Notes: generated by a model not told the origin, from the letters alone. A stretch of 64,000 bases of DNA from CAYVHU01 sp964451415 (GCA_964451415.1 CAYVHU010000007.1:1-64000), one strand, 5' to 3'; positions 1 to 9,854 are shown, counted from the first letter of the stretch. Made by a program: numbers and translations.

Positions 1-1846
1 GTTTGCCGCTGTATATGTTGTTTTTTCTGGGTTTATTACTTGTCTGGGGCTGGGGCTGGGACGCTTCCCACAAGACGCGATAAACGGTAACCGGTTGATC
101 GAAACCTTTCATTTGCAAATCACCGAATTTATCAAATTTCAGGTTCTTCCCCTGGCACAGGCCCTGCACCGAACCGGACACCAAAATGCATCCCGCATCC
201 GCCTTGTCCACGATCCGCGCCGCCAGTTGTACCGTGGAACCAAACAGATCATCGTCTTCGGAAATGGGTTCCCCCGCGTTCAGCCCGATCTTCAACGCCA
301 ACGGGCGATCAAGATGCGCCGCACTGTGCGCCTTGATTTTTTGCTGGATATCACAGGCAGCCTCGACACCGGAGGCCGCAGAGGCAAACGATGCCATGAT
401 GCCATCGCCGGTATGTTTGATCTCCTTACCCGTAAACACCTGGATCGCCTCGCGCACAATGGTGTTGTGGATACGCACAATTTCCTGTGCGCCTTCGTCC
501 CCCAATTTTTGCGTCATGGCGGTCGAACCGACAATATCGGTAAAAAGCACGGTGACGGGCTGGCGGCTTTCCACCTTCGGCGTGGGCATATCCCATTCGG
601 ACATCACCTTGACCAACATTTTGCGCGGGCTCTGTTGATTCTCAAGATACGCCGTCATGGCCGCGCGTCCCGATTGAAACATTTGCGAATAGCGCGAATT
701 GGAAATCAGGTATTCGTCCGTGTTTTCGATGAAATGCTCCGCGCGCTCTTGAGAAAGACCCAATTCACCCAGCGCATGGGTGGCCATTCTTTTGAACGTA
801 TCTTCATTAATGTTGCGTTGGTGGCGCAACGCCTGCGCCGCCCCCACCAAAAACAGCACCAGCCCAAAGACCATGTGTGCATCGCGATTCTCAAGACCCC
901 CCTGAACCACGCTCAGGACGTCGGTCGTAAAGGTCTTCATGATGATCGTTTCATCCTGCATCGCGTCACGTTCTTGGTGGTTGCGCCGCGTTTCTTCCAA
1001 GGCCGTCTGGCGGGCCTCTTCTTCATGCGCCTTGGCCACGGTTTCGGCTTCGGCTTCGGCCACGGTTTCGGCTTCGGTTTCGGCCTTATGGCGCGCTTCC
1101 AATTCGGCCAAACGCGCCGCATCGAGATCGGCATTGCGCAACGCCGTGACCCGCAGGCGCGCAGCCGGGCGTTGTGGCCGGGGCGCACGCGGCGACGCGG
1201 GGGGAAGCAAGGGCTTAAGGTTGGACAGAATGCGCGTGATCAAAGCCAGGGCGGTGATTGCGAAAACCAGGATGAAAATCACAATCAAAAAATCATCCCG
1301 GTTCATGAACCCGATGACCCGCGTCTGACGCAACACCATGGAAACAAGTTGTGTAACCACAATGGCCCCGACAACCGCCATGGCCAGGGCAATCAGGGTC
1401 TTCAAAAAGGCCCCGAGCAAGGGCGTGCGACGCGCACCTGCTTTCGCGCTTTCTTTCAAGGGCGGCGGCGTGGATGTCATGGCGTCCGACAAGGACCCCC
1501 CGCCGGACGCCGCGGAAGATGAAGATCGAGATTTGGCGAAAGATCGCTTGTCGCTCGTCTTGGTCTTTTTATTGGCAAGACGCGATTGCGCACGCAAGGA
1601 CTGAGGCGGCGGCTTCGCGGCGTTCTTGATCTTGGATTCGTAGACTTTCACCGAACGGCTGCTACGCGTTTTTTTGTCGTAATATTCCTTCACCACCTTG
1701 ACGGCTTTGATGGTGGAGACCCGTTCCAAGGATTTGGCATCGTTGACGGCCAGGCCTTGTTCCTTCGCCCCATAAACGCCCTGCGCTTCCCACCGAGAAT
1801 CGGTGAGAATCAACACCTCAAACGTAATCTCTTCCTTTTTCGCCAT
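1..1846 (-). CDS. Membrane-anchored class III adenylate/guanylate cyclase (C-terminus cut by window edge)
   Basis: The frame opens at an ATG at 1844-1846 and runs without a stop off the window start, giving at least 614 residues. The C-terminal third is a class III nucleotide cyclase domain: FTDIVGST carries the first metal-binding Asp (about residue 434), followed by HTGDGIMASF, IGLNAGEP and FGSTVQLAARI. Before it lie a basic Ser/Lys-rich N-terminus, two membrane segments (about 140-168 and 182-200) and an Ala/Glu-rich, probably coiled-coil stretch encoded by a 24-bp tandem repeat. It should make cAMP or cGMP at the inner membrane; substrate preference cannot be read here. It is divergent from queA. 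Confidence 0.85.
   Translation of the reverse strand, partial: MAKKEEITFEVLILTDSRWEAQGVYGAKEQGLAVNDAKSLERVSTIKAVKVVKEYYDKKTRSSRSVKVYESKIKNAAKPPPQSLRAQSRLANKKTKTSDKRSFAKSRSSSSAASGGGSLSDAMTSTPPPLKESAKAGARRTPLLGAFLKTLIALAMAVVGAIVVTQLVSMVLRQTRVIGFMNRDDFLIVIFILVFAITALALITRILSNLKPLLPPASPRAPRPQRPAARLRVTALRNADLDAARLAELEARHKAETEAETVAEAEAETVAKAHEEEARQTALEETRRNHQERDAMQDETIIMKTFTTDVLSVVQGGLENRDAHMVFGLVLFLVGAAQALRHQRNINEDTFKRMATHALGELGLSQERAEHFIENTDEYLISNSRYSQMFQSGRAAMTAYLENQQSPRKMLVKVMSEWDMPTPKVESRQPVTVLFTDIVGSTAMTQKLGDEGAQEIVRIHNTIVREAIQVFTGKEIKHTGDGIMASFASAASGVEAACDIQQKIKAHSAAHLDRPLALKIGLNAGEPISEDDDLFGSTVQLAARIVDKADAGCILVSGSVQGLCQGKNLKFDKFGDLQMKGFDQPVTVYRVLWEASQPQPQTSNKPRKNNIYSGK
1035..1082. repeat. 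24-bp imperfect tandem repeat, two copies, inside the cyclase gene
   Basis: Two adjacent 24-bp units (1035-1058 and 1059-1082) differ at one position. On the minus strand they encode two copies of an eight-residue Ala/Glu/Thr/Val unit in the putative coiled-coil linker of the cyclase. The unit length is a multiple of three, so copy-number change would keep the frame. Confidence 0.75.
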
Positions 1847-1995
1847 GCGTCCTGACTGCGGCCCCAAGCACAAACACCTCTTCCGCCGAGTTTCTCCCCG
1901 GCGGACACCCCTTTTATCGTCCCCGTAATGTACGCTGAAAATGCCGATTTCCCAAGGGCTTGCCTGTAATTATTCCTCAAGGCCTTATGCGCTGT

Positions 1996-2024
1996 TTGCC
2001 AAGACATGCACGATTGCATACTCT
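1996..2024 (+). promoter_or_regulatory. Candidate sigma-70 type promoter for queA
   Basis: TTGCCA (1996-2001) and TACTCT (2019-2024) are separated by 17 bp, a standard -35/-10 arrangement. The expected start of transcription near 2031 would leave a leader of about 20 bases before the GTG start at 2054. Prediction from pattern only. Confidence 0.4.
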
Positions 2025-2053
2025 GCGCCGCGTTTTCCATGAAAGGGTTCCCC

Positions 2054-3106
2054 GTGAAAGTCGATCTGTTCGATTTCGATCTGCCTCAAACGCACATTGC
2101 CCAGCATCCGGCGCAGCCGAAAGACGGTGCGCGCCTGCTGGTAGGGCCAACGGACGTGGGGGGCATGGCGGATAAAGGCGTTCTCGATCTGCCCGATTTT
2201 CTGCACCCCGGCGACGTTGTTGTGTTCAACGATACCCGCGTCATCCCGGTACGCCTGTTTGGCCGGCGCAACACGGCGGGCATCAACATCACACTGCACA
2301 AACAAGAAGCTGCCGACACCTGGCGCGCCTTTGCGCGTCCGGCAAAAAAACTGCATGTGGGGGACCGTGTGGCTTTTGCCGACGGTTTTGCGGCAACCGT
2401 TCAGGCCAAGGGTCTGGGCGGTGAGGTCACACTCGTCTTCAATGTTTCCGGCCCCGAATTGATGGCGGCACTGGAAGCCCAGGGGGCCATGCCGCTGCCG
2501 CCTTATATCAAGCGCGCGCGCGGTGGCGAAGGGAAAGATCGAAGCGATTACCAGACCATCTTCGCCGCGCACCCCGGTGCGGTAGCCGCCCCCACGGCGG
2601 GCCTGCACTTTACAAGAAGCCTGCTTGAAGCCATCGAGAAACGCGACGTGAAAATGGTTAAAGTCACCCTTCACGTCGGCGCGGGAACATTTTTGCCCAT
2701 CAAAGTCGCCAACACGCAAGATCACGTCATGCATACAGAATGGGGCGAAATCACTCTGGAAGCCGCAAACATCATCAACAAAACGCGGGCCGCCGGCGGC
2801 CGTTTGGTCGCGGTGGGCACCACGGCATTGCGCCTGCTGGAAAGCGCCGCCGAGGCCGACGGACGCATTGCCCCTTTTCAGGGTGAAACCGGAATTTTCA
2901 TTACGCCGGGCTACCGTTTCAGGGCCGTCGATGTCTTGATGACCAATTTCCATCTGCCCAGGTCCACCTTGTTCATGCTGGTGTGTGCCTTCGCTGGATT
3001 TTCACGTATGAAGGCGCTCTATGCCCACGCCATCGCCGCGAACTACCGTTTTTATTCCTACGGCGACGCCTGCCTGCTCACCCGCACAGAGGACCCCACC
3101 TTATGA
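2054..3106 (+). CDS. queA: S-adenosylmethionine:tRNA ribosyltransferase-isomerase QueA
   Basis: QueA transfers and isomerises the ribose of SAM onto 7-aminomethyl-7-deazaguanine in tRNA, giving epoxyqueuosine. The protein starts with the typical family N-terminus [10 protein letters not shown] and contains the conserved PTAGLHFT and HVGAGTF segments; 350 residues is the family length. I choose the GTG at 2054 because AAAGGG sits six bases upstream and the start then matches relatives; an in-frame ATG lies at 2039. Its stop overlaps the tgt start (ATGA), so it leads a queA-tgt-queF operon. Confidence 0.95.
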   Translation: MKVDLFDFDLPQTHIAQHPAQPKDGARLLVGPTDVGGMADKGVLDLPDFLHPGDVVVFNDTRVIPVRLFGRRNTAGINITLHKQEAADTWRAFARPAKKLHVGDRVAFADGFAATVQAKGLGGEVTLVFNVSGPELMAALEAQGAMPLPPYIKRARGGEGKDRSDYQTIFAAHPGAVAAPTAGLHFTRSLLEAIEKRDVKMVKVTLHVGAGTFLPIKVANTQDHVMHTEWGEITLEAANIINKTRAAGGRLVAVGTTALRLLESAAEADGRIAPFQGETGIFITPGYRFRAVDVLMTNFHLPRSTLFMLVCAFAGFSRMKALYAHAIAANYRFYSYGDACLLTRTEDPTL

Positions 3107-4245
3107 CAACCTTTGGCTTTGAGCTTTTCACCACCGACGGGCCCGCACGGCGCGGGCGCATCACCACGGCACACGGATCCATTGAAACCCCTGCATTCAT
3201 GCCCGTAGGCACGGCGGCGACGGTGAAAGCCATGCGCCCCGAAAGCGTTGCGCAAACGGGAGCGGAAATCATCCTCGGCAACACCTATCATCTGATGTTG
3301 CGCCCGGGGGCCGAACGCATCGCGCGTCTGGGTGGGCTGCATGAATTCATGAACTGGCCGGGTCCTATTTTAACCGATTCGGGCGGCTATCAGGTGATGA
3401 GCCTGAGCGGCCTGCGCAAACTGAACGAAGATGGCGTAACCTTTCGCAGCCACATCGACGGTACGTCCCATAGGCTCAGCCCGGAACGTTCCGTTGAAAT
3501 CCAGAACCTGCTGGATGCCGACATCACCATGTGTTTCGACGAATGTCCGCCTTACCCCAGCGACAAGGAGAACGTCGCACGCGCCACCGAATTGTCCATG
3601 CGCTGGGCGAAACGCTCCAAAAACGCCTTCGTCGAACGCCCCGGCTACGGCCTGTTCGGCATCTGCCAGGGTGGTGTACACGAGGATTTGCGGCAGCAAT
3701 CAGCGGAAGCCCTCGGCAAAATCGGCTTCGACGGATACGCGCTCGGCGGTCTGGCGGTCGGCGAGGGCCGGGAACGCATGTTCGAAGCGCTGGACTTCAC
3801 CGTCCCCTTGCTGCCTGCGGACAAACCGCACTACCTGATGGGCGTCGGCAAGCCCAAGGATATTGTAGGCGCTGTGGCACGCGGCATCGACATGTTCGAT
3901 TGCGTCCTGCCGACGCGCTCTGGACGCACGGCACAGGCGTGGACGCGCCGTGGCCCCCTCAACATGCGCAACGCCCGTCACAACGAAGACCCGCGCCCCC
4001 TGGATGAACACTGCACCTGTCCGGCGTGCCAGAACCACAGCCGCGCCTATCTGCATCATCTGACCAAGGCAGAGGAAATTCTGGGCGCCATGCTTTTGAC
4101 CTGGCACAATCTGCACTACTATCAAGACTTGATGCGCGACATGCGCACCGCCATCGACGCCGGACGTTTCGCAGACTTTCAACGTGAATTCGACGCGGCA
4201 CAGGAACGGGGCGATATCGCACCTTTGGAGACCCCCTCGACATGA
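3103..4245 (+). CDS. tgt: tRNA-guanine transglycosylase Tgt
   Basis: Tgt swaps guanine at the wobble position of GUN-anticodon tRNAs for preQ1. Visible are the [11 protein letters not shown] segment with the general acid/base Asp, the nucleophile Asp in [11 protein letters not shown], and the zinc site CTCPAC plus the later His in TWHNLHYY. At 380 residues it is full length. A longer upstream extension of the frame is rejected, because the ATG at 3103 overlaps the queA stop by four bases, which is typical of coupled translation. It is followed by queF with the same ATGA overlap. Confidence 0.96.
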   Translation: MTTFGFELFTTDGPARRGRITTAHGSIETPAFMPVGTAATVKAMRPESVAQTGAEIILGNTYHLMLRPGAERIARLGGLHEFMNWPGPILTDSGGYQVMSLSGLRKLNEDGVTFRSHIDGTSHRLSPERSVEIQNLLDADITMCFDECPPYPSDKENVARATELSMRWAKRSKNAFVERPGYGLFGICQGGVHEDLRQQSAEALGKIGFDGYALGGLAVGEGRERMFEALDFTVPLLPADKPHYLMGVGKPKDIVGAVARGIDMFDCVLPTRSGRTAQAWTRRGPLNMRNARHNEDPRPLDEHCTCPACQNHSRAYLHHLTKAEEILGAMLLTWHNLHYYQDLMRDMRTAIDAGRFADFQREFDAAQERGDIAPLETPST

Positions 4246-4706
4246 GCAAAAAGAAGCCTGAAAAGCTGCATCAACTGGGGCACGATGTCGCCCCCGCCGC
4301 CTCGCCCGAGGCCGCCATTTTGGAGACGGTCCCCAACGCACACGAGGGCGTGGATTACGTCGCGCGCTTTACCATCGCAGAATTCACCTCGCTGTGCCCG
4401 ATCACCGGCCAGCCCGATTTTGCTCACATCGCCATCGACTACATCCCCGCCAAACGCCTGGTGGAAAGCAAATCCTTAAAACTCTATATGACAAGTTTTC
4501 GCAACCACGGGGCATTCCACGAAGCCTGCACCATCGACATTGCACAAAAAATCATTACCGCCGCCAAGCCCAAATGGCTACGCATCGGCGGCTACTGGTA
4601 TCCGCGCGGCGGCATTCCCATCGACGTCTTCTGGCAAACCGGCACACCGCCCGAAGGGGTGTGGATTCCCGACCACGGCGTCGCCCCCTATCGCGGACGG
4701 GGATAG
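4242..4706 (+). CDS. queF: NADPH-dependent preQ0 reductase QueF (short, type I)
   Basis: QueF reduces 7-cyano-7-deazaguanine (preQ0) to preQ1, the base that Tgt inserts. The catalytic Cys and Asp are in [11 protein letters not shown], and the FHEACT segment supplies the conserved His/Glu. At 154 residues this is the short unimodular form. The start overlaps the tgt stop (ATGA). The operon therefore holds the last three steps from preQ0 to epoxyqueuosine-tRNA. Confidence 0.95.
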   Translation: MSKKKPEKLHQLGHDVAPAASPEAAILETVPNAHEGVDYVARFTIAEFTSLCPITGQPDFAHIAIDYIPAKRLVESKSLKLYMTSFRNHGAFHEACTIDIAQKIITAAKPKWLRIGGYWYPRGGIPIDVFWQTGTPPEGVWIPDHGVAPYRGRG

Positions 4707-4725
4707 TCCGGCAGGACAGAAAGCG

Positions 4726-5220
4726 TTAGGCGCTCACCGGCAGGCGCGCCTCGCGGCGGCGCATGATCCACCACACCACAATGGCGCCCAAAAGCTTCGA
4801 TGCCGTCATGGTGGCAATGCCCTCCATCGAGGCCATACCGATACCGAACAGGAACACCGCACTGTCCAACGGGGCGCTGACGAGAGACGAATAAATAATC
4901 CGTTCCGACATGGCGCGTTTGGTGAAGGTATAGACCGCCCAATCGCCGATCTCACTGGTCAAAAATGCGATCGCCGACCAAATGGCGATGTGCGGATTGG
5001 CCATGAAATAGGACAACACCACACCAACAACCATGGCCAGCAAAACCTTATGGCCGATTTCGCGCTGCGCAAAATCGCGCACGATGAACACGAAGCCAAC
5101 CACCAAGGACAAGGGCGGCCACATGGCGCCGCCAGGCAAATGAACCAGCGGCACGACGGAAAATCCGTAGTTCACGGCCACGATCAACGCGACGTAAAGA
5201 AATGTATAACGATAAGCCAT
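4726..5220 (-). CDS. yhhQ: YhhQ/VUT-family preQ0 transporter
   Basis: This 164-residue polytopic membrane protein has about five to six hydrophobic segments and the VUT-family core RDFAQREIGHKV and SEIGDWAVYTF. Family members in E. coli import preQ0 or related queuosine precursors. I place the start at the ATG at 5220 (MAYRYTFLY); the frame continues upstream into queC but without a family match. It lies just downstream of queC on the same strand, 31 bp away, so it is probably co-transcribed and serves precursor salvage beside de novo synthesis. Confidence 0.88.
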   Translation of the reverse strand: MAYRYTFLYVALIVAVNYGFSVVPLVHLPGGAMWPPLSLVVGFVFIVRDFAQREIGHKVLLAMVVGVVLSYFMANPHIAIWSAIAFLTSEIGDWAVYTFTKRAMSERIIYSSLVSAPLDSAVFLFGIGMASMEGIATMTASKLLGAIVVWWIMRRREARLPVSA

Positions 5221-5251
5221 GTTTGTTTTCTCGGTTGTTTTGAAGTTTCTT

Positions 5252-5953
5252 TTATGAGCCCCGGTAGGGGACAGGGTCTTTCTCACCGGCTTCACGAAAG
5301 CCCTTCAGGCGCAACTGGCACGAATCGCAATGTCCGCACGCCACGCCGTTCTCATCGGGATCGTAGCACGAAGCGGTCAAACCGTAATCAACCCCCAAAG
5401 CCAACCCCGTCTTGATGATCTCAGCCTTGCTCAGGTCGATCAAAGGGGTGTGAATGTGCACCGGCAGCACACCTTCGACGGCGCCCCTCGTCGCAAGGTT
5501 GGCCATGGCCTGAAAGGCCGCAATATAATCCGCACGACAATCGGGGTAGCCGGAATAGTCCAGGGCGTTGACGCCGATGAAAATTTCCCCGCTATTCAGG
5601 CTTTCCGCCCACGCCAGCGCACAGGACAAAAAGACGGTGTTGCGCGCGGGCACATAGGTTACCGGAATCCCCGTCTTCATCGCAATTTCGCTGCGATCCT
5701 TCGGCACGTCAATATCCGCGGTCAAGGCCGAACCGCCGAATTGCGATAAATCCAGATCCAGAACCACATGACGAACAGCGGCTTTATGAGCAATGGCGGC
5801 GGCGCACTTCAGTTCATGCGCATGACGCTGACCGTAACGAAAACTGAGCGCATACACTTCGTACCCCTGCGCTTGAACGAGCGCCAGGACGGTTGCGGAA
5901 TCCAGTCCGCCGCTCAACAAAACAACGGCCTTTTCAAGGGGGGCAGCGCTCAC
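5252..5953 (-). CDS. queC: 7-cyano-7-deazaguanine synthase QueC
   Basis: QueC converts 7-carboxy-7-deazaguanine to preQ0 using ATP and ammonia. The ATP-pyrophosphatase loop SGGLDS is at the N-terminus, and the zinc site is formed by the Cys in TASCYDP and the CGHCDSC motif near the C-terminus. I prefer the GTG at 5953, because GGAGAG lies five bases upstream and the resulting 233 residues equal the family length. An ATG at 6004 would add 17 residues. queD and queE are not in this window. Confidence 0.93.
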   Translation of the reverse strand: MSAAPLEKAVVLLSGGLDSATVLALVQAQGYEVYALSFRYGQRHAHELKCAAAIAHKAAVRHVVLDLDLSQFGGSALTADIDVPKDRSEIAMKTGIPVTYVPARNTVFLSCALAWAESLNSGEIFIGVNALDYSGYPDCRADYIAAFQAMANLATRGAVEGVLPVHIHTPLIDLSKAEIIKTGLALGVDYGLTASCYDPDENGVACGHCDSCQLRLKGFREAGEKDPVPYRGS

Positions 5954-6045
5954 AATATCTCTCCGGACATCGCGCCCCTTGTCCGGTGCGCGACTTTGAG
6001 CCAAGATTTAACCTCCTTTCACAGCCAAGACAACCCTGCACGAAC

Positions 6046-7014
6046 ATGATCCACGGCGACGACCTCAAGCAGCGCATTCGCGAAAAAGCCAAGGAAATAG
6101 GCTTCTGCGCGACCGGCTTCGCCCCCGCGCACCTGACGGCGCGCCATGGCACGAATTTGGCGCGTTTCGTCGCCGAAGGCCGCCACGGCGCCATGGCCTG
6201 GATGGAACCGCGTCAATATCAACGCGCGTCCCCGGATCACCTGTGGCCCGAAGCCAGATCCGTCATTGTGCTGGGGGTCAATTACGGTCCGGCGAGCCCC
6301 CCCCAACCCGCACCCGAAGATCGCGCAACCGTGTCGGTTTACGCACAAAACCGTGATTACCACGATGTCGTGAAAAAACGCCTGAAACAATTGGGCCGCT
6401 GGATGGCATCGGAATTCGATTGCGATCTCAAGGTCTTCGTCGATACCGCCCCGGTCATGGAAAAACCCCTGGCGCAACGGGCCGGGTTGGGCTGGCAGGG
6501 CAAACACACCTGTCTGGTCAGTCGCGACTTCGGTTCGTGGTTGTTCCTGGGCGAGATTTTCACCACTTTGGCGCTGCCCCCGGACCCCCCCATGGTCGAT
6601 CATTGCGGGCGGTGCACCGCGTGCCTGGAAGCATGTCCCACCGGCGCACTCACACCCTACAAGATCGACGCGCGCAAGTGCATTTCCTATCTCACCATCG
6701 AATACAAAGGCGACATCGCCGCACAACTGGCCAAGAATATGGGCAACCGGATATACGGTTGCGATGCTTGTTTGGCCGCGTGTCCATGGACCAAGTTCAC
6801 CCAGGCGCACGGGGAAGCAAAATTTCAACCGCGCGGAGACCTTCTTCAGCCGCGCCTTGGGGAACTGGCCAAATTTGACGACGCCGCATTCCGTCGATTT
6901 TTTTCCGGTTCTCCTATTAAACGCACAGGGCTCGGCGCGTTCACCCGCAATGTGGCAATCGCCATGGCCAACGCGCACACGGACAAATCCGAAAATTCAG
7001 CACTGGACGAATAA
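6046..7014 (+). CDS. queG: Epoxyqueuosine reductase QueG
   Basis: QueG performs the last step of queuosine synthesis, reducing epoxyqueuosine in tRNA with cobalamin and two [4Fe-4S] clusters. The cluster ligands are visible as CGRCTACLEACPTGAL and CDACLAACPW; the 322-residue length is slightly below the E. coli enzyme. The ATG at 6046 (MIHGDDLKQ) fits relatives better than the open frame further upstream. It is divergent from queC, so both could share the control region around 5954-6045. Its B12 need matches nrdJ and the PduO-type adenosyltransferase elsewhere in the window. Confidence 0.94.
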   Translation: MIHGDDLKQRIREKAKEIGFCATGFAPAHLTARHGTNLARFVAEGRHGAMAWMEPRQYQRASPDHLWPEARSVIVLGVNYGPASPPQPAPEDRATVSVYAQNRDYHDVVKKRLKQLGRWMASEFDCDLKVFVDTAPVMEKPLAQRAGLGWQGKHTCLVSRDFGSWLFLGEIFTTLALPPDPPMVDHCGRCTACLEACPTGALTPYKIDARKCISYLTIEYKGDIAAQLAKNMGNRIYGCDACLAACPWTKFTQAHGEAKFQPRGDLLQPRLGELAKFDDAAFRRFFSGSPIKRTGLGAFTRNVAIAMANAHTDKSENSALDE

Positions 7015-7039
7015 AGTCCGCATCCCTTAAACTTCCCCT

Positions 7040-7855
7040 ATGCGTGTAAAAGTTTCCGAAATGTTCGTTTTTGCCGTCCTGACGACGTTCTTCCTTGTCG
7101 CGCCCGCCCACGCCCTGACAAAGAAAAACGACTATTTCGCCGGCTTCAAGGACTGCAAGTCGTGTCCCGAACTCGCCGTTATTCCATCCGGGACCTTCAT
7201 CATGGGGGCCGACAGTCGCTATGAATCCGAAGGCCCCGCGCACCGTGTCACCATCGCCAAACCCTTCGCCATGGGCATCTATGAAGTCACCTTCGACGAA
7301 TGGAAAGCCTGCTTCAAGGCCCACGCCTGCGGCAAGGTCATGCCCGACGACCATGGGTGGGGCCGGGGCAAGCGCCCGGTCATCAACATTACCTGGTACG
7401 GCGCCCGCCGTTACGTGCGCTGGCTTTCGAAAAAGACCGGAAAAACCTATCACCTGCCTTCAGAAGCGCAATGGGAATACGCCGCACGCGCCGATGCCAA
7501 AAGCACATACTGGTGGGGCAACGCCGTTGGCAAAAGCCGCGCCAATTGCCGCGACTGTGGTGTGAAAATCAGCCGCAAAAGCGAACCCGTAGACAGCTTC
7601 AAACCCAATCCCTGGGGCCTTTACAATGTTTCGGGAAACGTCTGGGAATGGGTCGCGGATTGTTGGAACCCAACCCATATCGGCGCCCCCGCCGACGGCG
7701 CCGTGCGCCTGAGCGGAGACTGCCGCCAGCGCGTGATGCGCGGCGGATCGTGGTATTATTTTTCCAAGAACATGCGCTTGGCGTGGCGCTTCAAAAACGA
7801 CGCCCGGGTGAAGAGCTACGGCATCGGATTTCGCGTCATGCGCGAATTGCCCTGA
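7040..7855 (+). CDS. Exported formylglycine-generating-enzyme (SUMF1) family protein
   Basis: An N-terminal signal peptide (about residues 1-26, ending near AHALTK) precedes an FGE/SUMF1 domain with the hallmark segments IPSGTFIMGA, YEVTFDEW, LPSEAQWEYAAR, YNVSGNVWEWVADC and VMRGGSWY. Such domains include sulfatase activators but also many proteins of unknown role, and no sulfatase gene is adjacent. The domain is rich in Cys (for example DCKSC and RDCG), plausible for disulfides in the periplasm. The gene begins 25 bp after queG. I do not assign a substrate. Confidence 0.85.
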   Translation: MRVKVSEMFVFAVLTTFFLVAPAHALTKKNDYFAGFKDCKSCPELAVIPSGTFIMGADSRYESEGPAHRVTIAKPFAMGIYEVTFDEWKACFKAHACGKVMPDDHGWGRGKRPVINITWYGARRYVRWLSKKTGKTYHLPSEAQWEYAARADAKSTYWWGNAVGKSRANCRDCGVKISRKSEPVDSFKPNPWGLYNVSGNVWEWVADCWNPTHIGAPADGAVRLSGDCRQRVMRGGSWYYFSKNMRLAWRFKNDARVKSYGIGFRVMRELP

Positions 7856-7863
7856 GCCGTCCT

Positions 7864-8466
7864 TCAGTCTTTTTTCGATACTTCGTCAAGTTGCTTACGC
7901 AATTGATCGACCTGGGCGCGCAAACTTTCAATCTCGTTTTTGTCTTTTGCGCTTTTTGCGGTACCCGTCCCCGGCGTCACGCCCGATAGGGGGGTCATGA
8001 GCGGATTGAACGCCTTCATGGCGGTTTCAAACGTTTCCATATTCTGACGCGTCATATCCTCAAACGCCGCCATCGGATTTGCGCCCGCCGTCACCGAGCC
8101 GAACGCCTTTTCCATCGTCTCACGGATATGCACCTGATTGCCGCTGAAGGCTTTCATGGTCTGCTCAAGATAGCCCGGCACCATGGCTTGCAGACTGTCG
8201 CCGTAAAGCGCGATCAATTGGCGCAGGAAGTTCAAAGGCAGCATGTTCTCACCCTTGCTTTCCTCATCAACGATGATGTGGGTCAGAACCTGATGGGTGA
8301 TGTCGTTGCCGGTCTTGGCGTCGATCACCTCGAAATCGGTTCCTTCACGCACCATTTGCGCCAGATGGTCCAGGGTCACGTAACTGCTGGTCGCCGTATT
8401 GTAAAGACGCCGGTTCGCATACTTTTTAATAATAATGGAATCTTTGTCACGCGTTTCGTCCGCCAT
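7864..8466 (-). CDS. phaR: Polyhydroxyalkanoate synthesis repressor PhaR
   Basis: PhaR binds DNA and PHB granules and represses phasin and PHB genes, including its own. The N-terminal PHB/PHA accumulation regulator DNA-binding domain is clear (IIIKKYANRRLYNTATSSYV), followed by the second conserved domain (ILTHIIVDEESKG-type, LLPLNFLRQLI-type here). A C-terminal heptad stretch (EIESLRAQVDQLRKQL) looks like a coiled coil. It is divergent from phaA, with an imperfect palindrome between them that may be its operator. Confidence 0.93.
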   Translation of the reverse strand: MADETRDKDSIIIKKYANRRLYNTATSSYVTLDHLAQMVREGTDFEVIDAKTGNDITHQVLTHIIVDEESKGENMLPLNFLRQLIALYGDSLQAMVPGYLEQTMKAFSGNQVHIRETMEKAFGSVTAGANPMAAFEDMTRQNMETFETAMKAFNPLMTPLSGVTPGTGTAKSAKDKNEIESLRAQVDQLRKQLDEVSKKD

Positions 8467-8547
8467 GGGAGTTCCTTCTCACGATCTTTACGTTCATACG
8501 TGGTGACACTGTGTGCGTCATGTTGCTGCGATGCAATAAAAAAATGC

Positions 8548-8573
8548 TGCGCAAAAAGTGACATTTTTGTGCA
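8548..8573. promoter_or_regulatory. Imperfect palindrome between phaR and phaA, candidate PhaR operator
   Basis: Arms TGCGCAAAAA (8548-8557) and TTTTTGTGCA (8564-8573) are complementary at 9 of 10 positions with a 6-base spacer. A second smaller dyad, TTGC and GCAA spaced by six bases, lies at 8523-8536. PhaR proteins of alphaproteobacteria are known to bind TGC/GCA-containing dyads. The position, upstream of both divergent genes, supports autoregulation, but binding is inferred. Confidence 0.5.
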
Positions 8574-8588
8574 ACGCGGCATTTTTCC

Positions 8589-8617
8589 TTGCGTGCGCAA
8601 CGGCTTCCCCCTTAATC
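8589..8617 (+). promoter_or_regulatory. Possible phaA promoter
   Basis: TTGCGT (8589-8594) and TTAATC (8612-8617) are spaced by 17 bp, 16 bp downstream of the palindrome. The match to the sigma-70 consensus is modest. Confidence 0.25.
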
Positions 8618-8666
8618 TCCGACGATCCTCGCGCATTGCGCATTTCCCCTTATAGGAGCACCCGTC

Positions 8667-9854
8667 ATGCCCACACCCGAGCTAGAAATCGTTATCGCCA
8701 GCGCGGCGCGCACACCCGTCGGCACGTTCCTGGGATCGCTTTCAACCGTCGATGCGCACGAACTCGGGCAAATCGCCATTTCCGAGGCCCTGAACCGCGC
8801 AGGCGTCGCGCCGGAAGATGTCTCTGAAGTGGTCATGGGGCAGATTTTAACGGCCGGTGTGGGACAAAACCCCGCACGCCAAGCCGCAATCGCCGCCGGC
8901 ATTCCGGTCGAACGCACAGCCTACACCATCAATCAGGTGTGCGGTTCGGGTTTGCGCGCCGTGGCACTGGCGGCACAAGCCGTCCGTTTGGGCGACGCCG
9001 CGATCGTCGTTGCGGGCGGTCAGGAAAACATGAGCCTGTCACCGCATTGCTCGATGTTGCGCACCGGCACCAAAATGGGCCCCAATGAACTGATCGACAC
9101 CATGATCAAGGACGGCCTGTGGGATGCCCTCAACGATTATCACATGGGGGTTACGGCAGAAAACGTGGCGACACAATTTCAGATCACCCGCGAGGCTCAG
9201 GATGCCTTCGCCGCCGCCTCGCAACAAAAGGCCGAGGCCGCGCAAAAAGACGCCAAGTTCGACGATGAGATCATTCCCGTGACCATCAAGACACGCAAAG
9301 GCGAAACCGTTGTCGAGGCTGACGAATACCCTCGCCACGGCACCACGGCGGAAAAACTTGCAAAATTGCGCCCGGCCTTTGCCAAGGACGGCACGGTAAC
9401 GCCCGGCAACGCCTCGGGGATCAACGATGGAGCTGCGGCCCTGGTGGTGATGACGGCGCAGGAAGCGAAAAAACGCGGCATCGAACCGTTGGCGCGCATC
9501 AAAAGCTGGGCCACCGCAGGGGTGGATCCGAAAATCATGGGCACGGGTCCCATCCCCGCCTCCACGGCCGCACTGGAAAAAGCCGGTTGGTCGGTGGACG
9601 ATCTGGACCTGATCGAAGCCAACGAAGCCTTCGCCGCCCAGGCCATCGCCGTCAATCAGGAAATGAAGTGGGACACGGACAAGGTCAACGTCAACGGTGG
9701 TGCGATCGCGTTGGGCCATCCCATCGGCGCCAGCGGCGCGCGCATTTTAGTGACGCTGCTTCATGAAATGAAACGCCGCAGCGCGGCCAAGGGCCTCGCC
9801 ACATTGTGCATCGGCGGCGGCATGGGAATTGCCCTCTGCGTGGAACGCGCTTAA
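8667..9854 (+). CDS. phaA: Acetyl-CoA acetyltransferase (beta-ketothiolase) PhaA
   Basis: It condenses two acetyl-CoA into acetoacetyl-CoA, the first step of PHB synthesis. The nucleophile Cys is in VCGSGLRAV, the active-site His in [11 protein letters not shown] and the second Cys in CIGGGMG; 395 residues is the normal thiolase length. It precedes phaB with a 116-bp gap that holds a duplicated 16-bp segment and a hairpin. Together with divergent phaR this is a compact PHB locus, although the PHB synthase phaC is not in the window. Confidence 0.95.
   Translation: MPTPELEIVIASAARTPVGTFLGSLSTVDAHELGQIAISEALNRAGVAPEDVSEVVMGQILTAGVGQNPARQAAIAAGIPVERTAYTINQVCGSGLRAVALAAQAVRLGDAAIVVAGGQENMSLSPHCSMLRTGTKMGPNELIDTMIKDGLWDALNDYHMGVTAENVATQFQITREAQDAFAAASQQKAEAAQKDAKFDDEIIPVTIKTRKGETVVEADEYPRHGTTAEKLAKLRPAFAKDGTVTPGNASGINDGAAALVVMTAQEAKKRGIEPLARIKSWATAGVDPKIMGTGPIPASTAALEKAGWSVDDLDLIEANEAFAAQAIAVNQEMKWDTDKVNVNGGAIALGHPIGASGARILVTLLHEMKRRSAAKGLATLCIGGGMGIALCVERA

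Noticed and set aside
95..1522. Plus-strand open frame of 475 codons
   Set aside because: It is antisense to the cyclase gene, whose frame has clear class III cyclase motifs; the plus-strand translation is rich in His/Arg/Gly with no domain, typical of a shadow in GC-rich DNA.
1985..2953. Minus-strand open frame of 322 codons opposite queA
   Set aside because: QueA motifs are on the plus strand; the opposite frame has no family features.
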